31,440 nucleotides of DNA from an uncultured Bacteroidales bacterium. Lineage in GTDB: Bacteria > Bacteroidota > Bacteroidia > Bacteroidales > UBA3824. This document shows, piece after piece, positions 15,896 through 23,349 of this stretch. A program made the translations under genes and the position numbers. Location of the stretch: positions 1-31,440 of the forward strand of contig CALFIU010000168.1 of the NCBI GenBank assembly GCA_937877455.1, written 5' to 3'. Position 1 is the first letter of the stretch. Each line of letters starts with the position of its first letter. Below the pieces are notes generated by a model. It was not told the origin of the DNA and made no database searches. It saw nothing but the letters and a program-made list of their open reading frames with translations.

Positions 15896-16942
15896 TCAAC
15901 CAAATAATTCTTCAATATAACTTAGCACCAACTGTCGCATCATTTCGTTGAACTCACCGTCGGTTTCGCGCTTGTCAACACGTGTTACGGTGAAGCCGCG
16001 TTTTTGGTTGGTAAAAAGGTTGATTTCGGCTTTCTTGACACCAAGCCTTATCTGTATCTTTTTGGCTTTCTGAATGTTGATGACATTATAAACTTCAACG
16101 CCGCTATTTTCAAGATACGTTTTTAGACCGTCCATCACTTCGTTGAGAATGTCAGGCACAACGGGTTGAGATTTTGTTTGAGGTTGCTTTTTTGTGCGTG
16201 TTTTTTGGTCCAACAAATTCGCAATTTTTTGCAAAGCGTCCGCGTCGGGGTCGTTATTTTTAGGTGTGTCGGAAAGTTTGGGTTGTGTTTTTTCTTCCTT
16301 CGCCTGACCTCTTATAATATCAAACATTTCGGTTGGATTGTTGGGGTTGATGAAAGCGTTGATGTCGATAGGCTCGGCTTCGGGGTTGAAATACACGTCG
16401 TTGTCAATGCTCATAAAACACGCCCGCGTAACGTCGCAAGTTTTGGCGTCAACTACTTGTGTAAGATTGTACAAATTGGCGAATTTTTGTGCAAACTCCT
16501 TGTAAAACACCTTGAAAATCCCTGCGTCATAAAGTTTTTCTTTAAGTCTGAACATCACTTTTAACCCGTCGCCGCCCGGAGATACAAAACTCATCAAAAC
16601 CCGCGAATCTTGGTTGATAAGATTTTTTAGCGACACGATGCCGAGTCTTTTCTCTTGAAGGTGGTCAAAATCAAGGATAAACAATTCTGTGTACGCAAAA
16701 TTTTCGGTGCGGCGTATTGGCGGGTTAAACCAACCCGTTACGATGTATGGCAGTTGTTTTTTGAACTCACGGTATTTTTTTTCGTCGATTGCGAGCATAT
16801 CGCGCATTTGACGAATTTGAGCCTCAATTTCGGGTTTTGGACTGCGCAGTTTGTCAGCAACATACGAAACCGTAACCTTCATCAATTTGTCGTTGGGCGA
16901 TGTTATTTTTGCCCCGCACATTATCATTAATGGTTCTTCCAT
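15896..16942 (-). CDS. CRISPR-associated primase-polymerase (CAPP)-like, BT4734/VirE N-terminal type
   Basis: This 348-aa protein lies directly downstream of cas1. Archaeo-eukaryotic primase motifs are visible: motif I ILD91-F-D93, motif II SPGGDGLKV (121-129), and motif III VVDAKTCDVTRACFMSID (163-180) with D165, R173 and D180. This is the BT4734-like/VirE_N fold. Residues 205-270 are a Lys/Gln/Pro-rich linker. The C-terminal 80 residues form a small alpha/beta domain of unknown role. Primase-polymerases of this kind next to cas1-cas2 in type III loci are reported to make or extend DNA primers, probably preparing spacers for integration. The motifs look intact. The first ATG is used, but M6 or M8 are also possible. 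Confidence 0.85.
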   Translation of the reverse strand: MEEPLMIMCGAKITSPNDKLMKVTVSYVADKLRSPKPEIEAQIRQMRDMLAIDEKKYREFKKQLPYIVTGWFNPPIRRTENFAYTELFILDFDHLQEKRLGIVSLKNLINQDSRVLMSFVSPGGDGLKVMFRLKEKLYDAGIFKVFYKEFAQKFANLYNLTQVVDAKTCDVTRACFMSIDNDVYFNPEAEPIDINAFINPNNPTEMFDIIRGQAKEEKTQPKLSDTPKNNDPDADALQKIANLLDQKTRTKKQPQTKSQPVVPDILNEVMDGLKTYLENSGVEVYNVINIQKAKKIQIRLGVKKAEINLFTNQKRGFTVTRVDKRETDGEFNEMMRQLVLSYIEELFG

Positions 16943-16946
16943 GGTA

Positions 16947-17017
16947 ATTGAAAATTGAAAATTAAAAGTTAAAAATTAAAAATGACGGATTGGCAATTTT
17001 TCATTTTTAATTGTTAA
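16947..17017. repeat. A/T-rich inverted and tandem repeat between cas1 and the primase gene
   Basis: Short tandem units of the type AATTGAAA/AATTAAAA (from 16,947) run into AATTAAAAATGA, which pairs with TCATTTTTAATT (17,001-17,012). The whole gap between cas1 and the primase gene can fold into a long weak hairpin. Similar AATTGA/AATTAAAA strings occur before amt (23,287-23,340). Probably low-complexity intergenic sequence common in this phylum rather than a terminator. Confidence 0.5.
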
Positions 17018-17021
17018 TTTT

Positions 17022-18005
17022 TCATTGCCCGACTGCTTTGAATTTTTGCGCCAAATCTTGACAATATAACTGAATCTGTGTCAGACGGCTGCGCTGAAGT
17101 CCGTCGATGGTGATTATTTCGTCCATATAATCGTTGAGACTTTGGATTAGGATGCGCCGTCCGAGTTGTTCGAGCCAAACGCTGCCGTCGCTTTTCACCG
17201 AATAAAACTCTTCGCTTATCACTTTCTGACTCAATAAGTTCCATACAACATAATCAACCCAGACACGGAAAATTTCAATGACATCATACACCAAAACTGG
17301 GCGGTTGTAGTCATCGCGGTGGAGAACGCCAACGTAAGGGTCGATGCCGGCTTTTATCAATGCGCCTTCAATTCGTCCGTACAAAATCCCATAGCCGTAA
17401 TTGAGCAACGCGTTTGCAATGTCGAAGGCGGGTTTTTGACTACGTTCAGTAAACCTAAACTCCTCTGGCAGAAACATTTGGATTGCTTCAAAATAAATCT
17501 TGCTCGCCACGCCTTCCCAACCTCTCAAAGTTGGCGCAACGTCGGCGACAATATCTCCATCAAGGGCAATGATTTTGGCTCTATAATCTTCGAGACGATT
17601 GACGGCTTTTTTGCGTTTTTTGTCTTCGTCGTCGGTCTTAGCATCCATCATCTGAAGGATAACCTGCTGATTGCCAATTTTTTTTATAATGACACTTTTT
17701 ATCCATTCCAACGCCTCTTTTGAGAATGTAAATTCAATCTGCCCCTTTCTGATTGTTGACACGCTGCCATATTTAGGACTCCAAATCCGCCCAATCGGGT
17801 TGCCTTGATTGTCCATGAACATCACTTCGATTTCTTTTTCTACGGCGAGCATCACGGCGTCGGAGGTTATCTGCGCGCCTTTGGATATTTGTATCGACTT
17901 GATGCCAACCGTCGGTATCCTCTGCCGTCCGTCTTTGGTGGTTATTACAAAGCCCTCGTTGTCTCGGTTGAGAGATGTGCCGTATGTGTTGATTATCAGT
18001 TCCAT
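17022..18005 (-). CDS. cas1: Cas1 integrase
   Basis: The 327-aa protein has the N-terminal beta domain (MELIINTYGTSLN ... IPTVGIKSIQIS) and the C-terminal helical domain with the three metal ligands E164 (GWEGVASKIYFEAI), H229 (GVLHRDDY) and E244 (DVIEIFR). All are present, so it should be active in inserting spacers together with Cas2. It heads the adaptation operon cas1, primase-like gene, DUF6922/AbiEii relic, cas2. No clear TAnnTTTG element is seen upstream. A terminator for the next gene upstream (18,053-18,070) separates it from the STAS-like gene. Confidence 0.96.
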   Translation of the reverse strand: MELIINTYGTSLNRDNEGFVITTKDGRQRIPTVGIKSIQISKGAQITSDAVMLAVEKEIEVMFMDNQGNPIGRIWSPKYGSVSTIRKGQIEFTFSKEALEWIKSVIIKKIGNQQVILQMMDAKTDDEDKKRKKAVNRLEDYRAKIIALDGDIVADVAPTLRGWEGVASKIYFEAIQMFLPEEFRFTERSQKPAFDIANALLNYGYGILYGRIEGALIKAGIDPYVGVLHRDDYNRPVLVYDVIEIFRVWVDYVVWNLLSQKVISEEFYSVKSDGSVWLEQLGRRILIQSLNDYMDEIITIDGLQRSRLTQIQLYCQDLAQKFKAVGQ

Positions 18006-18052
18006 AGATTACTTAATTTGTTATTATATGTTATCTAAAATAAAACAAAAAA

Positions 18053-18070
18053 CCCCGCAAAAACGGGGTA
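18053..18070 (-). terminator. Intrinsic terminator after the STAS-like gene
   Basis: ACCCCG (18,053-18,058) pairs with CGGGGT (18,065-18,070) with a 6-nt loop. On the minus strand the stem is followed by TTTTTGTTTTATTTT. It isolates cas1 from upstream transcription. Confidence 0.75.
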
Positions 18071-18104
18071 AAAAATGCAAAAAAAAAATTATTTGTTATA
18101 ACAA

Positions 18105-18512
18105 TTATATTCCAAACCACTTAATTGCAGAATCTCTATCACCAAATTCTCTAACAACAGTGGTTACTTCTTCGGCTTCACTAATCATTTGTGTAGTGCT
18201 TAACCCCGCAACAAAATTATCAGAATTAATAAAAGCAGCGTATTTTACACCAGCACGTTTGCATCCGTTATTTAACCTATCGGCAATCCATTTCTGCATT
18301 TCCAACGTATATACAACTTGTCTATTGCGCTGATCTGCCAAATATAACTCTGCATGATACGCTACAAGATTGTCTGCTATAGTTGAAATTATTTCTTTAA
18401 TAGTTTCAAAATCATTAATCTCTGTACTTGCCTGTTTCCAACATGTTTCTAACATAGAAACATTTTTGTCAAATGTAATAGTTATATATTTATCGTCCCT
18501 TATTACAATCAT
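18105..18512 (-). CDS. STAS/SpoIIAA-like domain protein
   Basis: The 135-aa protein has the order of a SpoIIAA-like (STAS/Sec14-type) fold: N-terminal strand YITITFD, helices 40-53, strand ELYLADQRN, helix EMQKWIADRLNN, strand KYAAFINSDNF, and the ending VVREFGDRDSAIKWF, which is the characteristic 'F-d-d-A-W' tail of the family. These proteins are small cytoplasmic domains of unclear function in Bacteroidetes. It has its own terminator and is not part of the CRISPR operon. Confidence 0.7.
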   Translation of the reverse strand: MIVIRDDKYITITFDKNVSMLETCWKQASTEINDFETIKEIISTIADNLVAYHAELYLADQRNRQVVYTLEMQKWIADRLNNGCKRAGVKYAAFINSDNFVAGLSTTQMISEAEEVTTVVREFGDRDSAIKWFGI

Positions 18513-18788
18513 AACTTAATTTTTTTATGTTTTGAGTTTTCGTTGACGAGGTAAAATTAGTATTGTTTTTTTATAATTCAAATTTTTTTTTGATTTTTTT
18601 TATTCAATGTACAACAAAAAATAATAATTCAACAAAGTTTTTTTTATCAATTACAGCCATTCATCAATAATTAAACAAAAATAAACAGCTGATTATAAAA
18701 CACATAACATAAAATTAGTTTGTCAATAAAAATTAGTACATAAATATTAAAAATAAAAGCATTACCTTTGCAATAAAAAAGTTCAATT
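18513..18788. promoter_or_regulatory. A/T-rich divergent intergenic region with the gldB promoter
   Basis: A gene-free, very A/T-rich stretch between divergent genes. TACCTTTG at 18,763-18,770 fits TAnnTTTG and lies 19 nt before the ATG at 18,789. For the minus-strand STAS-like gene only an imperfect -7 element (TAATTTTA, minus strand, near 18,555) is seen. No repeats or further structure were noticed. Confidence 0.55.
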
Positions 18789-19787
18789 ATGAAAAAATTT
18801 TTATTTGCACTTTTAATATTTCTTGAAAGTTGCACCACCAATCCATTTGACGTTGATGTAGAAAAAATAAGCGGTGAGTTTAATTTTATACCGTTTCATT
18901 ATGCGTTGGATACCGTTAAGGCTCAAAACATATACGACGATATGAAACAACTCGAAAAAAATTATGGTGATTTTTCTGATTTTTATTTTTGCCAAATTCT
19001 TCAACTTGGTAACCCAGAATCTGCAGGTTTTGTAGATAAACTCGACGAATTTATTGATTATTGCAATGCCAACTCGGTATTCACAGATGTTAGAAAAACC
19101 TTTTCGGATACCATTGCGCTAAAAAAAATGTTTGAACAAGGTGTTAAGCACTACCGTTATTATTTCCCTAACGAGCAAGTGCCAGACGTATTTACTATTG
19201 TTTCAGGATTTCAAGAATCCGCTTTTCCTACAGATGGAATTGTTGCTCTAAGTCTTGAAAAATATTTAGGTTCAAATTACCCTGCATACGCCAACCTTGG
19301 ATTTACAAACTATGAACGAAAAAAAATGGTAAAAGAAATGTTACCTGTAGATCTGTTTAAAACAATAGCCTTAATAAAATATCCCAAGGACGAAAAATAT
19401 GCTTGCGACCTAATAAGTGAAATGATTTACCAAGGCAGGTTGCAATATTTTCTAAACGCCATACTTCCCAACACCGCAGATTCGCTACGTTGGGGTTATA
19501 CAAACATACAATACCTTTGGGTAGAAAAATACGAAGAGGATATATGGAATGTATTAGTTGACAAGAAGTTACTTTTTATAACAGATGTACACGAAATACG
19601 CAAATTTACAGGCGACGGACCTTTTACTACCCCTTTTGGCAATCATAGTTCACCCGGATGCGCTACATTTTGCGGATATAAAATAGTAAAATCGTATATG
19701 AAAAACAATCCCAAAATTTCATTGGAGCAACTTATGGAAATAAAAAATATGATGGACATTTATAACAATGCGCGTTACAACCCATAA
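18789..19787 (+). CDS. gldB: GldB-like lipoprotein
   Basis: The 332-aa protein begins MKKFLFALLIFLESC with a lipobox-like L12-E-S-C15, so it should be lipid-anchored. The body fits GldB of Bacteroidetes: FDVDVEKI near the start, then GIVALSLEKYLGSNYPAY in the middle, and a C-terminal GDGPFTTPFG followed by the PGCATFCGYKIVKSY segment. GldB was named in gliding motility but homologues are widespread in non-gliding Bacteroidales, where the role is unclear. It is preceded by a TAnnTTTG promoter and followed about 110 nt later by an outer-membrane protein gene with its own promoter. Confidence 0.82.
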   Translation: MKKFLFALLIFLESCTTNPFDVDVEKISGEFNFIPFHYALDTVKAQNIYDDMKQLEKNYGDFSDFYFCQILQLGNPESAGFVDKLDEFIDYCNANSVFTDVRKTFSDTIALKKMFEQGVKHYRYYFPNEQVPDVFTIVSGFQESAFPTDGIVALSLEKYLGSNYPAYANLGFTNYERKKMVKEMLPVDLFKTIALIKYPKDEKYACDLISEMIYQGRLQYFLNAILPNTADSLRWGYTNIQYLWVEKYEEDIWNVLVDKKLLFITDVHEIRKFTGDGPFTTPFGNHSSPGCATFCGYKIVKSYMKNNPKISLEQLMEIKNMMDIYNNARYNP

Positions 19788-19858
19788 TTTTAAATGTTAA
19801 TATTATTTAAAAACAAAAACTTAAATTAACAATACACAATAGAATGAATTTAAATTAG

Positions 19859-19866
19859 TAATTTTG
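19859..19866 (+). promoter_or_regulatory. Promoter -7 element of the beta-barrel gene
   Basis: TAATTTTG fits TAnnTTTG, 34 nt upstream of the ATG at 19,900. Confidence 0.55.
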
Positions 19867-19899
19867 TCAAAAATTTAAACAAAAAAACTTTTTACAAAC

Positions 19900-20478
19900 A
19901 TGAAAAAACTATTTTTAATTACAACTTGTATTTTGGCACTTGCATTAAATTGCAACAAATCCAACGCACAAACAGCATTCCAAAAAGGCGACCTTGGACT
20001 TAACTTTGGTCTTGGACTTGGCGATAACGATGGTTATTATTATGGAAATTACCATTCAGGAAACATTTTTGTTCCCACTTTTAATTTTGCACTCGACTAC
20101 GGTATCCTTGGCAACATCATCAATAGTCACGGTTCAATTAGCGCAGGCGGATATTTCGGCATAGGCAGAGGTTCTAACGACGAAGGCGGATATAAAGACA
20201 TAGACAACCGTTGGCGTTTAGGAACACGAGGTATGCTCCATTACACTTGGGTTAATAATCTTGATACATACGCAGGACTTTGCGTTGGTTATTGTTATGA
20301 AAAACTTAAACGCAAAGACAAAAATAGCGGAAACCAATGGGATTCAATTGACGACTCCAGATTCGACATATTTCCGATTGCAGGAGTAAGATTGATGTTC
20401 GGCTCATTTGGTATTTATAGTGAACTCACTTGGCAAGATTTTGCATATTTCCAAATTGGTATAACTTTCATACTCTAA
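19900..20478 (+). CDS. Small outer-membrane beta-barrel protein
   Basis: The 192-aa protein has a signal peptide (MKKLFLITTCILALAL ... SNA, cleavage before Q24). The remainder alternates Gly/aromatic strands (LGLNFGLGLGDNDGYYYG; FNFALDYG; ISAGGYFGIG; MLHYTWVN; YAGLCVGYCYE; IAGVRLMFG; YFQIGITFIL). It ends with a hydrophobic strand as expected for BamA-inserted barrels, giving roughly eight strands. No specific family or function is recognised. A strong terminator follows immediately. Confidence 0.8.
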   Translation: MKKLFLITTCILALALNCNKSNAQTAFQKGDLGLNFGLGLGDNDGYYYGNYHSGNIFVPTFNFALDYGILGNIINSHGSISAGGYFGIGRGSNDEGGYKDIDNRWRLGTRGMLHYTWVNNLDTYAGLCVGYCYEKLKRKDKNSGNQWDSIDDSRFDIFPIAGVRLMFGSFGIYSELTWQDFAYFQIGITFIL

Positions 20479-20488
20479 AAAAAACTTT

Positions 20489-20514
20489 GCCGATGCACAA
20501 AGCATCGGCTTTTT
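20489..20514 (+). terminator. Intrinsic terminator after the beta-barrel gene
   Basis: GCCGATGC (20,489-20,496) pairs perfectly with GCATCGGC (20,502-20,509), loop ACAAA, followed by TTTTT. It ends 3 nt before the ATG of the ZIP transporter gene. Confidence 0.9.
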
Positions 20515-20517
20515 ATT

Positions 20518-21303
20518 ATGCTCATCACTTATATACAAGGACTAACAATTCCATTTTTAGGTACAGCACTTGGAGCTGCCACAGTTTTTTTTATGAAACA
20601 CGAAATAGGTAGCAATCCCAAGAAACTAATGTTAGGCTTTGCCTCTGGGGTAATGGTAGCAGCATCAATATGGTCGCTACTAATACCAGCCATGGATATG
20701 TCGCAAGATATGGGAAGACTTGCTTTTATACCCGCTGCCACAGGGTTTATTATAGGTATGGTTTTTCTTTTTTTACTTGATATAATAACACCACACCTTC
20801 ACGCTGACGCAACAAAACCAGAAGGTCCACGCGCCAAACTAAAAAAAACAACTATGCTATGTCTTGCAGTAACACTCCACAACATACCCGAGGGAATGGC
20901 TGTAGGAGTAGTTTACGCAGGTTTAGCCGCACAAAACACCCCGATAGGCGAAGCTGGAGCATTAGCATTAGCAGCAGGTATTGCCATCCAAAACTTTCCT
21001 GAAGGAGCAATAATTTCTATGCCCTTAGCAGGAGAAGGCAATGGTAAATTCAAAGCATTTATCTACGGAATGTTGTCGGGCATTGTAGAACCAATTGCAG
21101 CCGTATTAACAATCTGTTTATCATCGTTAGTTATACCAGTATTGCCATATTTATTAGCTTTTGCTGCAGGAGCAATGCTTTATGTAGTAGTTGAAGAACT
21201 TATCCCAGAAGCCTCGCAAGGCGAACATTCAAACAACGGAACACTTGGTTTTGCTTCTGGATTTGTGTTAATGATGATTTTAGACGTTGCCTTAGGAGCA
21301 TAA
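20518..21303 (+). CDS. ZIP-family metal transporter
   Basis: The 261-aa membrane protein has about eight hydrophobic segments and the two metal-site motifs of ZIP/ZupT proteins: HNIPEG (121-126) in TM4 and QNFPEG (158-163) in TM5. An HLHAD stretch (93-97) lies in the variable cytoplasmic loop. It should import divalent metals such as zinc or iron. The first segment (LITYIQGLTIPFLGTALGAA) requires the ATG at 20,518, since the next Met would remove TM1. That ATG lies 3 nt beyond the T-run of the preceding terminator, leaving no space for an ordinary promoter and leader. Confidence 0.92.
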   Translation: MLITYIQGLTIPFLGTALGAATVFFMKHEIGSNPKKLMLGFASGVMVAASIWSLLIPAMDMSQDMGRLAFIPAATGFIIGMVFLFLLDIITPHLHADATKPEGPRAKLKKTTMLCLAVTLHNIPEGMAVGVVYAGLAAQNTPIGEAGALALAAGIAIQNFPEGAIISMPLAGEGNGKFKAFIYGMLSGIVEPIAAVLTICLSSLVIPVLPYLLAFAAGAMLYVVVEELIPEASQGEHSNNGTLGFASGFVLMMILDVALGA

Positions 21304-21393
21304 ATATAAAAAAAAATATTTGTAATAACATTTTGATTGATAACATTTTGATAATATCCAATTATTTTTTTTTGAAAAAAAATTGCAAAAAAA

Positions 21394-21424
21394 TTTGCAG
21401 GTAATAAAAAAGTTTCTACCTTTG
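21394..21424 (+). promoter_or_regulatory. Consensus Bacteroidetes promoter of tRNA-Val
   Basis: TTTG (21,394-21,397), a 19-nt spacer and TACCTTTG (21,417-21,424) match the -33/-7 consensus exactly, about 43 nt before the mature tRNA. Confidence 0.85.
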
Positions 21425-21467
21425 TACCGCTTTCGACAACGAAACGTTCTTTAAATAAAGAAAGATT

Positions 21468-21542
21468 GGGAGTATAGCTCAGTTGGTTCAGAGCATCTGC
21501 CTTACAAGCAGAGGGTCATAGGTTCGAATCCTGTTACTCCCA
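21468..21542 (+). tRNA. tRNA-Val (anticodon TAC)
   Basis: A full cloverleaf: acceptor GGGAGTA pairs with TACTCCC. The D arm is GCTC-AGTTGGTTCA-GAGC. Anticodon stem TCTGC/GCAGA holds loop CTTACAA with anticodon TAC (valine, GUA/GUN codons). The T arm contains GGTTCGAATCC. The discriminator base is A and CCA is not encoded. Confidence 0.97.
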
Positions 21543-21578
21543 CAATTTTTCTCAAATTCTTAAATTTAAAGTTGTTGG

Positions 21579-21612
21579 CAACTTGTTGGGGACGCTCAGC
21601 AAGTTGTTTTTT
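21579..21612 (+). terminator. Intrinsic terminator after tRNA-Val
   Basis: CAACTTGTTG (21,579-21,588) pairs with CAGCAAGTTG (21,597-21,606) with one G-U pair and an 8-nt loop, followed by TTTTTT. Confidence 0.8.
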
Positions 21613-21929
21613 ATATATATTATATAGTTTTTCTAAGAAAGAATTAGAATAATAGCATAAAGTTGAAATTATGTATTTAAACTCAAATATGAGGTTTTAT
21701 TTTCCATATATTCATTGTTTTCCGTGTAAAAAACTTGCAAAAGTTGGATTAGCATTTACGTTTCATGTAGTTTACATATAAAATTATTCGTTTCTATGCA
21801 AAAACATTAAACTGATAGTTCAATTTTTTATAGTAAATTTGCGTATTGCCATTTGCGGCATTTACGTATTAAATATAAGTTTTGCACTGAAAGGCTTTCA
21901 AGATGTTTGGCAGAGTCTGAAACTCACGT
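21613..21929. other. Gene-free A/T-rich stretch
   Basis: About 320 bases without a supportable gene. A second TAnnTTTG-like element (TAAATTTG, 21,834-21,841) is present without a -33 match. Nothing else was seen. Confidence 0.5.
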
Positions 21930-21937
21930 TATTTTTG
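21906..21937 (+). promoter_or_regulatory. Promoter of the porin-like gene, overlapped by an inverted repeat
   Basis: TTTG (21,906-21,909), 20-nt spacer, TATTTTTG (21,930-21,937). The -7 element lies between TCACG (21,924-21,928) and CGTGA (21,941-21,945), an inverted repeat that could be a repressor site. Confidence 0.65.
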
Positions 21938-21980
21938 TATCGTGAAATCAAAAATAGAACTAATGTAACAAATTTTAATC

Positions 21981-22775
21981 ATGAAAATTGCAAATTTTTT
22001 GACAAGTGTGGCATTTGTTTTAGCCGCTTTTAACGCCAATGCTCAGGATTTGGACGATGAGTTAGTTGGTCAGGACAACGACAATGGTTTCCATTTTTCC
22101 ACCGAATTTGTAACGGAGGACGTTTGGAGAGGTGGTTTTGCTGGAAGTGCGGCTTTTGAACCTGAAATTTCGTATACGATTGGAGGTCTTTCGATAGGTA
22201 CTTGGGGTTCGTCGCCGCTCAATTTCGGTCAGGACAACTACAACGAACTCGATTTCTATGTTGAGTATGCTTTTGATTTCGGTCTTTCGATGATTGTCAA
22301 CGATTATTGTTGGACTCAGGAGTATGAAAGAATCGACGGTAGCATAGGCGAAGCGTTCGATTATTTCGGACCTTACAAAGAGAATCACTATCTTGAGGCA
22401 GGTATTGCATACGATTGGGGCGAAGTGAGTGATGTTCCGCTTTCGTTCTATGTCAACACAATGCTTGCTGGTGCTAACCGAAAGTACAATGGCGACCAAG
22501 GTCATTCAACGTACATGGAGTTGGTTTTTGCGCCTTCGCTCAAGAAGTTGGATATGAGTCTTACTGTAGGTGCCGCAATCGAAAACGAAGAGGCGTTGAT
22601 GTACTCTCGAAAAGACGGTTTCAACATCGTTAATGTTGACTTTGGACTAAGCCACGATTTCAAGATTAAAGATGCTGCAACGCTCACTGTAAGAGGTCAT
22701 TTGGTTTGCAACCCAACTGGTTTTGACACGCACGGCGAAGCATACGTTCTTGGCGGCGTTGCTATCAAATTTTAG
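21981..22775 (+). CDS. Outer-membrane porin-like protein of the ammonium uptake cluster
   Basis: The 264-aa protein has a signal peptide (MKIANFLTSVAFVLAAFNANA, cleavage before Q22), an acidic stretch, then FHFSTEFVTEDVWRGG and repeated amphipathic strands ending GGVAIKF. The 'vs-dyvfRG' type opening is shared with TorF-like putative porins. A homologous gene next to glnB-amt is a pattern seen in other Bacteroidetes. It may allow passage of nitrogen compounds through the outer membrane, by inference from context. A hairpin (22,807-22,832) separates it from glnB. Confidence 0.78.
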   Translation: MKIANFLTSVAFVLAAFNANAQDLDDELVGQDNDNGFHFSTEFVTEDVWRGGFAGSAAFEPEISYTIGGLSIGTWGSSPLNFGQDNYNELDFYVEYAFDFGLSMIVNDYCWTQEYERIDGSIGEAFDYFGPYKENHYLEAGIAYDWGEVSDVPLSFYVNTMLAGANRKYNGDQGHSTYMELVFAPSLKKLDMSLTVGAAIENEEALMYSRKDGFNIVNVDFGLSHDFKIKDAATLTVRGHLVCNPTGFDTHGEAYVLGGVAIKF

Positions 22776-22806
22776 GTTGTTGACACTATCTTTAATCTAA
22801 AAATCT

Positions 22807-22839
22807 CGCAGATTGACAGATAACAATCTGCGTTATTTT
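22807..22839 (+). terminator. Hairpin after the porin-like gene
   Basis: CGCAGATTG (22,807-22,815) pairs with CAATCTGCG (22,824-22,832), loop ACAGATAA, followed by TTATTTT. Probably a partial terminator that lowers glnB-amt expression relative to the porin. Confidence 0.65.
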
Positions 22840-22878
22840 GAAATTTTTATGTAAAGTAAGCATTAAAAATAGTAAAAT

Positions 22879-22912
22879 ACGTAATACTCTTACGTTGTCA
22901 TAAGTATATTTC
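22879..22912 (+). promoter_or_regulatory. Candidate operator and -7 element before glnB
   Basis: ACGTAA-N5-TTACGT (22,879-22,895) is a perfect inverted repeat. It lies 9 nt upstream of TATATTTC (22,905-22,912), a one-base variant of TAnnTTTG and 26 nt before the glnB ATG. The placement suits an activator or repressor dimer. A Crp/Fnr-type regulator is possible, but this is inference. Confidence 0.5.
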
Positions 22913-22938
22913 GTAATAATCATAAAACAGAAAAAAAC

Positions 22939-23286
22939 ATGAAAAAAATCGAAGCAATCATCCGTAAAACCAAGTTTGACGAGGTGAAGGAAGCCCTTCT
23001 CAATTCTGACATCAATTGGTTTGAGTATCACGATGTTCATGGCATTGGACAGTCGCGACAAGACAGAATTTATCGTGGCGTTGTTTATAGCACCGACATC
23101 ATTGAGCGCGTTGCTATCACAATTGTTTGTCGCGACATTTTTGTTGAGCCCACGGTAGATGTAATCCTCAAGACGGCGCAGACTGGAGAGGTTGGTGACG
23201 GTCGTATTTTCGTCAGCGATGTTATCGACACTTGGTCTATCCGTACCGGCGAACACGGCGATACTGTGCTCAGGGACAAGAAGTAA
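22939..23286 (+). CDS. glnB: PII nitrogen regulatory protein
   Basis: The 115-aa protein starts MKKIEAIIRKTKFDEVKEAL, as PII proteins do. The T-loop spans about 37-55 with Y50 at the position of the uridylylated Tyr51 of E. coli. VGDGRIFVSDV and RTGEHGD (about 88-107) form the B- and C-loop nucleotide sites. PII senses ATP/ADP and 2-oxoglutarate and blocks the ammonium channel when nitrogen is plentiful. It is 63 nt upstream of amt, the classic glnK-amtB pairing. The T-loop sequence differs from the E. coli type (STDII instead of MVDFL). Confidence 0.95.
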   Translation: MKKIEAIIRKTKFDEVKEALLNSDINWFEYHDVHGIGQSRQDRIYRGVVYSTDIIERVAITIVCRDIFVEPTVDVILKTAQTGEVGDGRIFVSDVIDTWSIRTGEHGDTVLRDKK

Positions 23287-23349
23287 TAATTGATAATTGA
23301 CAATTTGTTTTATCGTAATTCAAAATTCGTAATTAAAAAAAAATTTCTT

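Noticed and set aside
16943..17021. Possible CRISPR repeat or leader between cas1 and the primase gene
   Set aside because: The units are irregular 8-10 nt A/T-rich strings, without spacers or constant repeat length.
23290..23349. Longer N-terminus for the ammonium transporter
   Set aside because: The added 20 residues come from A/T-rich intergenic repeat sequence, and the ATG at 23,350 gives a normal Amt start.
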